NCBI GenBank assembly: GCA_964551635.1
Contig: CAZKDZ010000210.1
Span: forward strand, 1-41,519
Length of the DNA stretch: 41,519 nucleotides
Source: JAAXHE01 sp964551635
GTDB taxonomy: Bacteria > Latescibacterota > UBA2968 > GCA-2709665
Direction: 5' to 3'
The notes beneath the pieces are model-generated. The model ran no database searches, was not told the origin of the DNA, and saw only the letters and a program-made list of their open reading frames with translations. Shown piece by piece: positions 1-8,103 of the stretch. Every line of letters starts with the position of its first letter. The first letter of the stretch is position 1. Both the position numbers and the translations under genes were made by a program.

Positions 1-72
1 CTCCCAGCACACGCCACAAATATCGCTTGGACACGACAAATCAGTCACAGCCGCGGCCCTTTCATTTCTCAT
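1..72 (-). CDS. possible 5' end of a truncated ORF at the left edge
   Basis: An open frame starts with ATG near position 72 on the minus strand and stays open for 24 codons to the window edge. The peptide begins MRNERAAAVTDLSCP and contains three cysteines (CPSDICGVC). An AAGGAG lies about 15 bases upstream of the ATG, further than usual. Too little is visible to assign a function, and the frame could be open by chance. If real, it would be the next gene downstream of the SDR gene that ends at 137. Confidence 0.15.
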   Translation of the reverse strand, partial: MRNERAAAVTDLSCPSDICGVCWE

Positions 73-136
73 GTCACACGGAAGCTCCTTCTGCTTCCAT
101 AAATTGCATTTCCTCACGATTCATGAATTAATCAGG

Positions 137-919
137 CTAAATGTATCTCACCAGCCCGCCGTCGACGTCTATGGATGCTCCGGTAATGTAGCTTGCCCGT
201 TTGCTCGCCAGAAATGTCACCACCGCCGCGATCTCGTCCGCTTCCCCCACCCTGCCCAGAGGTGCCTCCCGGCTCGCCTGTGCGTAAACTTCATCCAGTA
301 CCGCGTCCGGCGCGAAATAGTCCAGCGTACTTCCCCAGGCCTGGCTCTTCACGTTGCCGGGATTCACACTGTTTACAAGAACGCCGTACTGTGCAAGGTT
401 GTCTGCAAGACCTTTGCTGAACGCGAGGCATGCCGCTCTGTCGGTGCTGTTGGCGATGTATTCCGGCGCAATCTGGCGTCCGACAATCGAGTTGATGTTG
501 ATAATCCTGGCCTGCGTACTTTGTTTCAGATAGGGAAGTGCGGCGCGCACGCAGCGCATCGCCGCGAACAGCTTCACATCGAGGTCCGCGCGCCAGCGAA
601 CCTCATCCACCTCTTCGAACGTACCCGGAAGCGCACTGCCCGCGTTATTCACCAGAATATCCAGGCCCCCCAGCGCGGCTGCGGCCTGTTCCACGAACGC
701 CCGGACGTCAATGTCTTCCGTTACATCGGCAGCGCCGGAGTATACGTCGACACCGGTTTCCTCACGGAGCGCCGCCGCCGTTTCTTCAAGTGCGCGGGTC
801 CCGCGGGCGCAGATCGCAAGGTCGGCGCCTTCCCGTGCGAGTTCCAGCGCAATTGCACGGCCGATACCCTTGCTGCCGCCTGTCACCAGCGCCCGGCGGC
901 CCTTCAGCCCAAGGTCCAT
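137..919 (-). CDS. SDR-family oxidoreductase with atypical active site
   Basis: This is a 260-residue short-chain dehydrogenase/reductase, presumably a cytoplasmic NAD(P)-dependent enzyme. The Rossmann glycine motif TGGSKGIG is at residues 13-20 and NNAG at 91-94. The C-terminus has the usual PGNV and ITGASIDVDGG segments. The start is set at the ATG preceded by AGGAGGG; a longer frame upstream would overlap the neighbouring gene and has no ribosome site. Taking Ser144 as the catalytic serine, the positions where Tyr and Lys are expected (+13 and +17) are Asn157 and Arg161, so the canonical YxxxK is absent. It lies 70 bases downstream of a second, canonical SDR on the same strand, so the two may act in one catabolic pathway. 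The substrate cannot be read from sequence. Confidence 0.9.
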   Translation of the reverse strand: MDLGLKGRRALVTGGSKGIGRAIALELAREGADLAICARGTRALEETAAALREETGVDVYSGAADVTEDIDVRAFVEQAAAALGGLDILVNNAGSALPGTFEEVDEVRWRADLDVKLFAAMRCVRAALPYLKQSTQARIININSIVGRQIAPEYIANSTDRAACLAFSKGLADNLAQYGVLVNSVNPGNVKSQAWGSTLDYFAPDAVLDEVYAQASREAPLGRVGEADEIAAVVTFLASKRASYITGASIDVDGGLVRYI

Positions 920-989
920 CAAACCCTCCTGCGTGCCGGACTGCCGGTGCAAGGCCGTGCCCGGAACGCGTTCAACGACCCCATTGTAC

Positions 990-1820
990 TCAGTACATGG
1001 CACCCGTTGTCACGCGGATGTCTTCCCCGTTGATTCCCCGCGCTTCATCCCGGCACAGATAGACGACCAGGTCGGCGATTTCCTCCGGGCGGAGGAATCT
1101 CCCTTGTGGATAGGATTTCATGACCTCCCCACGCATGGCTTCCGGCGAAAGGCCCTGGTCTTCCGCCCAATGCCGCAGATGCATATTCCCGGAGGGTGTC
1201 TCAATTGTGGCCGGGCTGACCGTATTTGCCGTTATTCCGTGGGGAGCCGCTTCGAGCGCAAGCGACTTGCTGAACCCCAACAACCCGTGTTTGGATGCCG
1301 CGTAGGCGCTGTAATTCGACGTGCCGATATGGGAATTCGTGGAGCCTACGGACACGATACGCCCCCAACCGTTTTCAATCATATGGGGAAGCGCGTACCG
1401 GGCGCACAGGTAGGGTCCGAACAGATTCACGTCAACCACGCGCCTCCACGACCGGTTGTTGTGGTTGAGAATCGGGTGTATCACATTCGTGGCGGCATTG
1501 TTCACGAGGACGTCCAGCCTGCCGAATGTCCCGACGGTCCGGTCGATCATGTTCTCTACGTCCGTTGTGGAACTCACGTCTCCGTCCAGACCGATGCACC
1601 GCACCCCCGTCTCTCCGATTTCACGCCGGGTTGTATCGATCTCGTCGACGTCCGCGAAATATTTCACCTCGCTTTTCACCCGTTTCGCGCGCTCGCCGCT
1701 CAAGGACATGATACAGACGTCGGCGCCACGCCCCGCCAAGCGCAGCGCGATCGCCCTCCCAAGTCCACTCGCGCCTCCAGTGACAATTGCAGCGCGTCCC
1801 TTCAGGAACAGATCGTCCAT
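990..1820 (-). CDS. SDR-family oxidoreductase (canonical)
   Basis: This is a 276-residue short-chain dehydrogenase/reductase. The cofactor motif TGGASGLG is at residues 14-21, followed by NNAA at 107-110. A complete catalytic triad is present: Ser160, Tyr173 and Lys177 in the YAASK motif. The final residues diverge from the usual VDGG ending (VTTGAMY). I chose the ATG of MDDLFLKG because the fold begins there; 16 further residues are open upstream without a better ribosome site. The gene sits between a methyltransferase fusion gene (143-base gap) and an atypical SDR, all on the minus strand. It is probably an NAD(P)-dependent alcohol or sugar dehydrogenase, substrate unknown. Confidence 0.92.
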   Translation of the reverse strand: MDDLFLKGRAAIVTGGASGLGRAIALRLAGRGADVCIMSLSGERAKRVKSEVKYFADVDEIDTTRREIGETGVRCIGLDGDVSSTTDVENMIDRTVGTFGRLDVLVNNAATNVIHPILNHNNRSWRRVVDVNLFGPYLCARYALPHMIENGWGRIVSVGSTNSHIGTSNYSAYAASKHGLLGFSKSLALEAAPHGITANTVSPATIETPSGNMHLRHWAEDQGLSPEAMRGEVMKSYPQGRFLRPEEIADLVVYLCRDEARGINGEDIRVTTGAMY

Positions 1821-1963
1821 AAGGTGATTCCCGACTCTGCGAACGGGGAATTCATACTGCCGAAACAAGCCGTTTCCACGCGCCGGATACTGCAGTGGCG
1901 AGTAACTTTACGTGGCGTATCGGACCACCCGACGATCCAAAAACGGTGCGGCTATCGATTCCG

Positions 1964-3700
1964 TCAGGCAACCCTTAACTCCAGCAGGTACATCACCATC
2001 ACGTTTTCCCGGTCGAAACTCAGGTAGAAGGCATCCGACAATTCGGAGACCCGCTTGATCTGATCCTTGTTTTCATCGAATAACGGGCCGAAATGAAAAA
2101 AGCTGAAATCGATGACCTTCGCTTCCAGCCCCGCGGCCGAAACCAGCTCTGAGGTCCGAATCTGACTCAATGCCGAAATCTGCATCAGATAGGCTATGCC
2201 GTCGTCCGCCAGCATCTCCGGTAGCAGTGCGACCAGGTGATCGAGCAGATTCCTGCCCCAGAAATCCGCGGGCCGGTGTCCGGATGTCTGATGGATCGGA
2301 TCCACCGGCATCTGATAAAGGCTGCCGATCACCACGTCATAACGTTCTTCCGGAATATACGTGTAGAGATCCACAACCCGTCCGGAAATACGGTCGGCCA
2401 CACCGTTGCGAAATGCGTTCGTCATTGTATTCCCGATGGCTTCTTTCTGAATATCGATAGCCAGGACCTGTTCCGCTCCGTTCAATGCGAGTTGCACGGA
2501 CAGGATCCCTGTGCCGCAACCCACGTCCAGGCAACGCTTGCCCCGACCGGCGCCCGTTCGAAAGAGGTGCTTCCAGACCAGAAAGCTTCCCTGCGTGGGC
2601 GCGAAAACGCCCGGATCGCACACAATTTCAGGAAATGGCAACGGAAAGAGCGTCGTCCCGTCCTCGTCCGCCCATGGCCCCGGGACAACCGCATCGTCCT
2701 TTCGGCTTCCGGGCGCCCGGGATGTCTGCGGCTGGACCCGCATTCGACCGGGCCGGGTGCAAGCAAGTGCTTTTCTGGCTTCGTCGATGTGATCCGGAGT
2801 GACGCCGCAGCACCCGCCGACGATCTGCGCTCCCTCATCGCGCCAGGTACTGGCCAGCGCCGCGAACCGCCCGGGTCCCACGCTTTCGTCATGTTTCCAA
2901 CCCGGATCCAGGTAACGCCCCAGATTCGGGTACACGCCCAGCGGCAGATCCGTAAAATCCCTGAGCCATGAGATCATCCCCGGTACATGTTCCACCGGCA
3001 GGCAATTGATCAGCAAAGCGCCGATCCCCATCCGCTGGAACCGGCTGGCCAGTCTGCCGAAATAATCACCCTCAGGTCCGCCCCAATGCTGTCCGTGTAC
3101 GCCGCACAGACCCTTTCTGCAGCGCCGAAAGCTCAGCCATACAGGAATACCCGTCTGAATCATCAATTCGATTGCCGGAAGCGTGAGGTCGTCCCGAAGG
3201 ATTGACATCGTCTCCATCAGAACAAGGTCGGGCGGATCGTCTGCAAACACCCTCGCCAGCAGTTGCAAACGCTCAAGTCGCTGAGCCGTATCGATGTCTC
3301 CGTTTACGCTGAACGCTACGGCGCACTCGTCTTCCCTGCCCAACTCCTGATTCGCCTGGCGCGCCAGACTGATGCCGCGTCGCGCCACGTCCATCCAGTG
3401 CGATATTCCCGCGTCCCGTGCCGGCCCTCCCTCGTCAATCCCGGACCCCTCGAGAATTCCCCAGGTATTGGTTGAAACGACGTCACATCCCACTTCGACG
3501 AAGCGCCGGTGCACATCCAGCACCTTGTAGGGTTCGTGGTACAGTGCCCAGGTACCCCAGAGGCTGTGATCGCTTATGGCGTGATCCTGAAGCCCAATGC
3601 GGTCCAGTTCGGTTGCAACACCGCCATCCAGGATCACACAACGGTCCTCGACGATGGATTGCTGGATGCGGCAGTAGGCTTTCGAGGAAATGCCGCCCAT
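1964..3700 (-). CDS. homocysteine S-methyltransferase domain fused to class I SAM methyltransferase
   Basis: This 578-residue protein has two domains. Residues about 20-315 form a homocysteine S-methyltransferase (betaine/S-methylmethionine-type) barrel: ILDGGVATELDRIG near the start, NCLP, and the zinc-binding GGCCG near the end. After a linker of about 50 residues, residues about 365-578 form a Rossmann-type SAM methyltransferase with motif I LDVGCGTGILS. Ahead of it is FAPTQGS, like the segment before motif I in HemK/PrmC enzymes, but the NPPY active-site motif is replaced by GSLY. The start is the ATG of MGGISSKAY, with GGAG ten bases upstream; a longer TTG-started frame to 3763 has no ribosome site. 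Methylation of homocysteine or a similar thiol is expected from the first domain. The target of the second is unknown. Confidence 0.85.
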   Translation of the reverse strand: MGGISSKAYCRIQQSIVEDRCVILDGGVATELDRIGLQDHAISDHSLWGTWALYHEPYKVLDVHRRFVEVGCDVVSTNTWGILEGSGIDEGGPARDAGISHWMDVARRGISLARQANQELGREDECAVAFSVNGDIDTAQRLERLQLLARVFADDPPDLVLMETMSILRDDLTLPAIELMIQTGIPVWLSFRRCRKGLCGVHGQHWGGPEGDYFGRLASRFQRMGIGALLINCLPVEHVPGMISWLRDFTDLPLGVYPNLGRYLDPGWKHDESVGPGRFAALASTWRDEGAQIVGGCCGVTPDHIDEARKALACTRPGRMRVQPQTSRAPGSRKDDAVVPGPWADEDGTTLFPLPFPEIVCDPGVFAPTQGSFLVWKHLFRTGAGRGKRCLDVGCGTGILSVQLALNGAEQVLAIDIQKEAIGNTMTNAFRNGVADRISGRVVDLYTYIPEERYDVVIGSLYQMPVDPIHQTSGHRPADFWGRNLLDHLVALLPEMLADDGIAYLMQISALSQIRTSELVSAAGLEAKVIDFSFFHFGPLFDENKDQIKRVSELSDAFYLSFDRENVMVMYLLELRVA

Positions 3701-3954
3701 GCGGAATCCGCTCCGATGCGCCGGAATCCCGGCCGTCCGTCGACTGTTCCTTGTCACCCGCAACGAAAGCTAAAATTACGATGAGGGTCCATCCCATTGA
3801 GATGACGCGTGAATGGACCAACTCCGCCAAAGATAGCCCGGAATGGCCGAATGCACAAATGCAATTCTGATAACCTTCACGTCGCCGACGACCTGCAGAA
3901 ACATCGGCTGAATTTGATAATCACCTTGTTTTCCAGGATGTTCATACAAGAAAA
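3701..3954. other. intergenic region upstream of the methyltransferase fusion
   Basis: No gene is supported here. It should hold the promoter of the minus-strand fusion gene, but no -35/-10 pair with both boxes close to consensus was found. A TTGTGC-17-TATCTT candidate on the minus strand near 3829-3857 is weak. Short frames through this stretch show no family motifs or ribosome sites. Confidence 0.4.
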
Positions 3955-3979
3955 AATCCCGGTGTTCCGAACCGGGATT
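3951..3979 (-). terminator. rho-independent terminator downstream of the fdh operon
   Basis: A perfect 9-bp stem (AATCCCGGT at 3955-3963, ACCGGGATT at 3971-3979) closes a 7-base loop. Read on the minus strand it is followed by a T-run (TTTTTTC counted from the stem end). It would end leftward transcription from the fdh operon before the methyltransferase fusion gene. It is about 260 bases past the last operon stop codon because a MITE-like element lies between. Confidence 0.75.
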
Positions 3980-4009
3980 CAAAGGCCAACCTTGATTCTA
4001 CATCCATAG

Positions 4010-4169
4010 CAGTCCGTTGAAAAAGTCCATCCGGGCTACGGTCGGCGCTTGCGGTCGAAAACCTGCATTGCGCTCCCTCGCCGAATCGCTGGATGGGACT
4101 CGGTCGCGCGCCTTGTCTTCGACCACAATGACTCGGCCTCGCCTGCAGAGCGACTTTCTCAACGAACTG
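4010..4169. repeat. MITE-like element with 18-bp terminal inverted repeats
   Basis: The left end CAGTCCGTTGAAAAAGTC (4010-4027) matches the inverse complement of the right end (4152-4169) at 16 of 18 positions. The 160-bp body has no credible gene. A second shared box (GGTCGAA followed by A or G, then AC) lies about 44 bases in from each end, so the similarity between the two halves extends inward. This is the layout of a non-autonomous transposon or an internally deleted IS. It separates the last fdh operon gene from its terminator. No clear target-site duplication was found. Confidence 0.6.
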
Positions 4170-4239
4170 ACAGGGGTACGTAAATCCGGATGTACGTAAG
4201 TAGATAGAGGCGATTTGACTGCGGATTACCAGAGCGAGG

Positions 4240-4467
4240 CTAATTCAGTGAACACGCACCGGGGCCTCTGGGGTCTCCGCAGGTTCCGCATGATCCAGGG
4301 ACCGCACTCGCATCGACTTGACCGCTGCCGCCACTGACAGCAAATACCGATAGCTGCTTTTTGAGATCGCTGCTGCCGCAGGAAGGGCAGTACGGTTCCT
4401 GGCTGCCCTGGACCAGCGTCTCGAAGGGATGTTGGCAATTTCTGCAGATAAATTCGAATATAGGCAT
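4240..4467 (-). CDS. FmdB-type zinc-ribbon protein
   Basis: This is a 75-residue small protein of the FmdB putative regulatory family. It begins MPIFEFICRNC, and two CxxC knuckles (CRNC and CPSC) form a single zinc ribbon near residues 9-32. The tail is Gly/Cys-rich (SCGTCGDPRGPGACSLN), as in many relatives. AAGGAG lies six bases upstream of the ATG; the longer in-frame extension would overlap fdhD. The start is 13 bases after the fdhD stop, so it is the last gene of the formate dehydrogenase operon. The family was named from association with formamidase/formate genes, but its molecular role is not established. Confidence 0.88.
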   Translation of the reverse strand: MPIFEFICRNCQHPFETLVQGSQEPYCPSCGSSDLKKQLSVFAVSGGSGQVDASAVPGSCGTCGDPRGPGACSLN

Positions 4468-4480
4468 CGCCTTCTCCTTG

Positions 4481-5314
4481 TTATACGACCCGTTCCGGGT
4501 GCGCATACAGGTTGAAACCCTTCTTTCGGACGAAACCCGCGAGGGTAATACCCACATCGGATGCTAGATCGACCGCAAGAGAGCTGGCCGCAGAGACGCT
4601 CGCGACAACGGGTATGCGAGCGACCGCCGCTTTCTGGACGATCTCAAAACTGGCTCTGCCGCTCACGGTCAGCAGGGCGGCTCCCGCCGGGGTACCGACC
4701 AACCGGTCGAACAGCAGGGCGCCCACGGTCTTGTCGACGGCATTATGGCGCCCAACGTCTTCGGAGCACACAAGCGCATGGCCATCCCGATCGAATGCGG
4801 CGGCGGCGTGTACGCCACCGGTATGGGTGAACGTGGGCTGGATCCGTCTCATACCGTCAATCGATTCAATGAGCAGTTCTGCCGAAATTTTCGGTCCGGG
4901 CGGCAACGCGGAACAGCGCGCCACCAGGTCGGCAACGTCCTGTCTGCCACAGACACCGCAAGCCGACGTAGTGAGCGTACCGCGCCGGCTGGCACTCACC
5001 CGTTCGATATCCAGACTGTGCCCGGGCGCGGGAAGCACGTCAATTGCGTTTCCGTATCCTTCGGTCCCGGGTCGTCCGCAGTGAAAGACCCGCCCTACGT
5101 CCTCAATTGACTCGATGATCCCTTCGGAGAACAGAAAACCCACCGCCAGCCGTTCATCTTCTCCCGGCGAACGCATGGTAACGGCAACCGGATCCCCCGC
5201 GGCGCGGATTTCCAGGGGCTCTTCAACCGCGAGTTCGTCGTGGATCGAACGCGGCGGGCAACTGTCATCCAACCTCGAAACCACGCGCTGTGTAATCCCT
5301 GGATTCAACTTCAT
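4481..5314 (-). CDS. fdhD: FdhD, sulfurtransferase for formate dehydrogenase maturation
   Basis: This is a 277-residue FdhD protein. In the known family it takes sulfur from a cysteine desulfurase and passes it to the molybdenum cofactor of formate dehydrogenase, which is inactive without it. Visible hallmarks are the N-terminal DELAVEEPLEI strand, the sulfur-carrying CGVCG loop in the middle, and CSEDVGRHNAVDK and SGRASFEIVQKAA in the C-terminal half. The ATG lies two bases after the fdhA stop (TGAGGATG), indicating translational coupling. An alternative ATG at 5365 would overlap fdhA by 49 bases. It sits directly between its client enzyme and an FmdB-type gene. Confidence 0.95.
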   Translation of the reverse strand: MKLNPGITQRVVSRLDDSCPPRSIHDELAVEEPLEIRAAGDPVAVTMRSPGEDERLAVGFLFSEGIIESIEDVGRVFHCGRPGTEGYGNAIDVLPAPGHSLDIERVSASRRGTLTTSACGVCGRQDVADLVARCSALPPGPKISAELLIESIDGMRRIQPTFTHTGGVHAAAAFDRDGHALVCSEDVGRHNAVDKTVGALLFDRLVGTPAGAALLTVSGRASFEIVQKAAVARIPVVASVSAASSLAVDLASDVGITLAGFVRKKGFNLYAHPERVV

Positions 5315-5316
5315 CC

Positions 5317-8055
5317 TCAGGGTGTATTTGTTTCCGGCACAATTGCTTCTATACGAACCGGACATACCTTCAATTCAGCCGTCTCCGTAACCGGATCGTA
5401 GCCGGACCCAGTAAGCACATTTACCGGAACGTCATTGAACCCGAAGCTTGCGAACACGGTGCCAGGGGGTGACTGCCGTGTCGCCTTTACCTTGATCTTA
5501 ATGGAACCCCGCGCGCTCGACATCTGACACCAGCCACCGTCGGAAAGACCCCATGCCGCCACGTCCGACGGATGCACCTCCAGCGTCTCTTCGCATAGAA
5601 AATAGTCCATGCCTGCCGCCCGCCCGGTCTGAGTACGAGTATGGTAGGCCTGCAGCCTGCGACCGGTTGTAAGCCATACAGGGAAGTCGTCGCTGACCGT
5701 CTCCGCCGGATTTCGATAGCGATGCTTCGTGAAGATGCCCCGGCCGTTTGTGAACTCACCCGCGTGAAGCATGGGCGTGCCCGGATGACCGGCTTCCGGT
5801 ACCGGCCAATGGTACCGGCCGTGTTCGACACGGTCCCAATCCAACCCTTCATAGATTGGAGACACGCTGCACAGTTCGTTGAATACTTCTTCAGCGGAAG
5901 CGTATTCGAATCCGGGCGTTCCCATCCGTTTCGCGATCTCGCTTATGATCCACCAGTCAGGACGGGCTTCTCCCGGTGGCGGGACCGCAGCGCGCAGCCG
6001 CTGGACGCGCCGTTCCGTATTCGTACACGTCCCGTCGGTTTCCCCCCAGGCCGTTGCCGGCAGCACCACGTCCGCAAGTTCCGCGGTTTCGGTCAGGAAA
6101 ATGTCGATCACTACCAAGTGGTCGAGGCTCTGCAGTGCGTGCGTGCAGTGCGCCCGGTCCGGGTCGGACACGACCGTGTTCTCCCCGTCGATCAGCATAG
6201 CGCGGATCCGGTCGCCGCACTGGTTCAAGGCCGCCACCTTCGTAATCCCCGTTTCAGCTGCCAGACGCTGTCCGTAGAGCCTCGAGAATTTCTCCGCATT
6301 CTCCGTGTCGTCACACGGCTGGAATCCGGGGAATTTATCCGGAATGGCTCCTGAATCGCCCGCCCCCTGGATGTTGTTCTGGCCGCGCATCGGATTGATC
6401 CCCGTGCCTTCCCGCCCCACGTTTCCCGTCATCAGGGCCAGATTACAGAGGCATTGAACATTGTCCACACCGCAGATATGTTCGGTTATTCCCAGCGTAT
6501 AGTAAATCGCCCCCCGGGCCGCCTCGCCGTACCAGATCGCGGCGAGTTCGATGTCCTTCGCCGGCACCCCGGTAATCCGCTCGGCCCATTCCGGTGGATA
6601 CTCCTTGACATGTTCAATGAACTCCTCCGACTTCACCGTCCGGCTTTTGACAAAGTCGTTGTCAATCAACCCTTCCCGTGCGATGACATGGGCCATAGCC
6701 AGCAGGAGAGCCACATCCGATCCCACCCGCAGTGGAAGATAGAGATCAGCCATCTCAGCCAGCGGAATGCGCCTCGGATCTGCCACGATCAGCTTTGCGC
6801 CGTCCCGTATCGCTTTCTTCAATCGCGTGGCGGCCACCGGATGACACTCGGTCATGTTCGTCCCGATGCAGAAGAACACATCGGGCTTGTCCATATCGAC
6901 CAGCGGATTGGACATCGCGCCCCTTCCGACCGTGGCTGCCAGACCGGCAACCGTTGGGGCGTGTCAGGCACGGCTGCAATTGTCTATATAATTCGTACCG
7001 AATCCGGCGCGGATAAATTTCCCCATCACGTACGCAGCCTCGGTAGGCGCGCGACCCGACGCCACTCCGTACGCGCTGAATTTCCCGTGTTTCGCTTTCG
7101 CATCGCTGAATCCCCGAGCCGCGCGATCCAGGGCCTCGTCCCAGCTCGCTTCGTGCAGCCTGCCGTCTTCGTGGCGCACAAGCGGCGCCTTCAGGCGATC
7201 GCCGTGATGCACGAAGTCGAACGCAAACTGTCCCTTGACACAAAGCGCACCCTGGTTCGCGGGGCCGTCCATCGCGGGCTGGATGCCCACGATTCTTTCC
7301 TTCCTCGTCATCAGGTCCACGGAACACCCCACGCCGCAATACGGGCAGATTGTGCGCGTCTTTTCTATTTTTCCCGGTTCGCCTGTGGCCCGCAACGCCT
7401 TCTTGTCCGCAAGCGCGCCCGTGGGACAGGTCTGAATGCACTGCCCGCAGAACGTACAGGACGATTCTTTCAGCAGCCCGTCGAATTCGGTTACGATCTG
7501 CGTATCGAATCCGCGGCTCATCACGCTGATCGCGTCGTCCCCCTCCTGCTCGGAGCACACACGGACGCAGCGGTAGCATGAGATACATTTGTCGTAGTCC
7601 CTCAACAGAAACGGATTGTCGTCCTCCACCTTGCTGCGTCCGGAATGAGAACCCTTGAACCTGCCGGTCCGCGCGCCGTATCGATCCACAAGCGTGGAGA
7701 GTTCCTGCGAGGCATACCCGCTGAGGGGGTCCACGTCGATCCCTGGGTTCTCGGACGCCACCATCTCCAGCAACACCTTTCGATACCTATGTATCGCATC
7801 CGTCTCCGAACGGACGACCATCCCGGGTGTCGCCGGCGTGGTGCAGGAAGCCACGGGAGTCCGGGCGCCTTCCACATCCACCACGCAGAGGCGGCAACTT
7901 CCGAAGGGTTCCAGCCGGGCGTCGTAACACAGGGTCGGCACGGATTTCGAGTGCCTTTGCGCAACGTCGAAAACGGTTTCTCCATCGGAGTACGGGACCG
8001 TCTCACCGTCAAGGGTTATCGTAGCCGTTCCGGCTCTTTCCCCGTCTTCGACCAT
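5317..8055 (-). CDS. fdhA: selenocysteine-containing NAD-dependent formate dehydrogenase, catalytic subunit
   Basis: This catalytic subunit has 912 residues when the in-frame TGA at 6964-6966 is read as selenocysteine (codon 364). The N-terminus binds a plant-type [2Fe-2S] cluster (Cys43, 54, 57, 71). Next come two [4Fe-4S] motifs (CISCYRCVRVC and CTFCGQCIQTC). The molybdopterin domain starts at CPYCGVGC and has its own [4Fe-4S] cluster. The context around TGA is NCSRA-U-HAPTVAGL, the conserved Sec site of formate dehydrogenases. The frame continues cleanly for 548 codons to the C-terminal molybdopterin-dinucleotide domain (LTTGRR, HPSDVAAWGL). There is no twin-arginine signal, so the enzyme is cytoplasmic. 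The start ATG has GGAG at good spacing. It oxidises formate to CO2 (or the reverse), passing electrons to the NuoEF-like subunit encoded just upstream. Confidence 0.95.
6919..6966 (-). promoter_or_regulatory. selenocysteine codon (UGA) and SECIS hairpin
   Basis: Directly after the UGA (6966-6964) the mRNA can fold a hairpin whose tip is a UGCC/GGCA stem closing a GGUCU loop (6941-6945). Below it is a GG/CC pair with U opposite G, where the E. coli fdhF element has its bulged U. From memory of E. coli fdhF, the UGACACG start, the CGGUUGC arm, the GGUCU loop and the CGGUCGG segment are all shared. The GGUCU loop is what SelB recognises in E. coli. This strongly supports selenocysteine insertion over termination. 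Confidence 0.88.
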
Positions 8056-8103
8056 TTTGCTCCGCCTTCCCGCATACGTGCGTCGTGTCCACAACTGAAC
8101 GGA

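Noticed and set aside
80..98. Hairpin GGAAGC/GCTTCC after the first SDR gene as a terminator
   Set aside because: The stem is only six pairs and no T-run follows on the minus strand.
711..2027. A 438-codon plus-strand frame spanning both SDR genes
   Set aside because: It crosses two real minus-strand genes and their gap with no family motifs.
3701..3763. Longer start (TTG) for the methyltransferase fusion
   Set aside because: The added 21 residues have no family similarity and there is no ribosome site, whereas the ATG at 3700 has GGAG at a usable distance.
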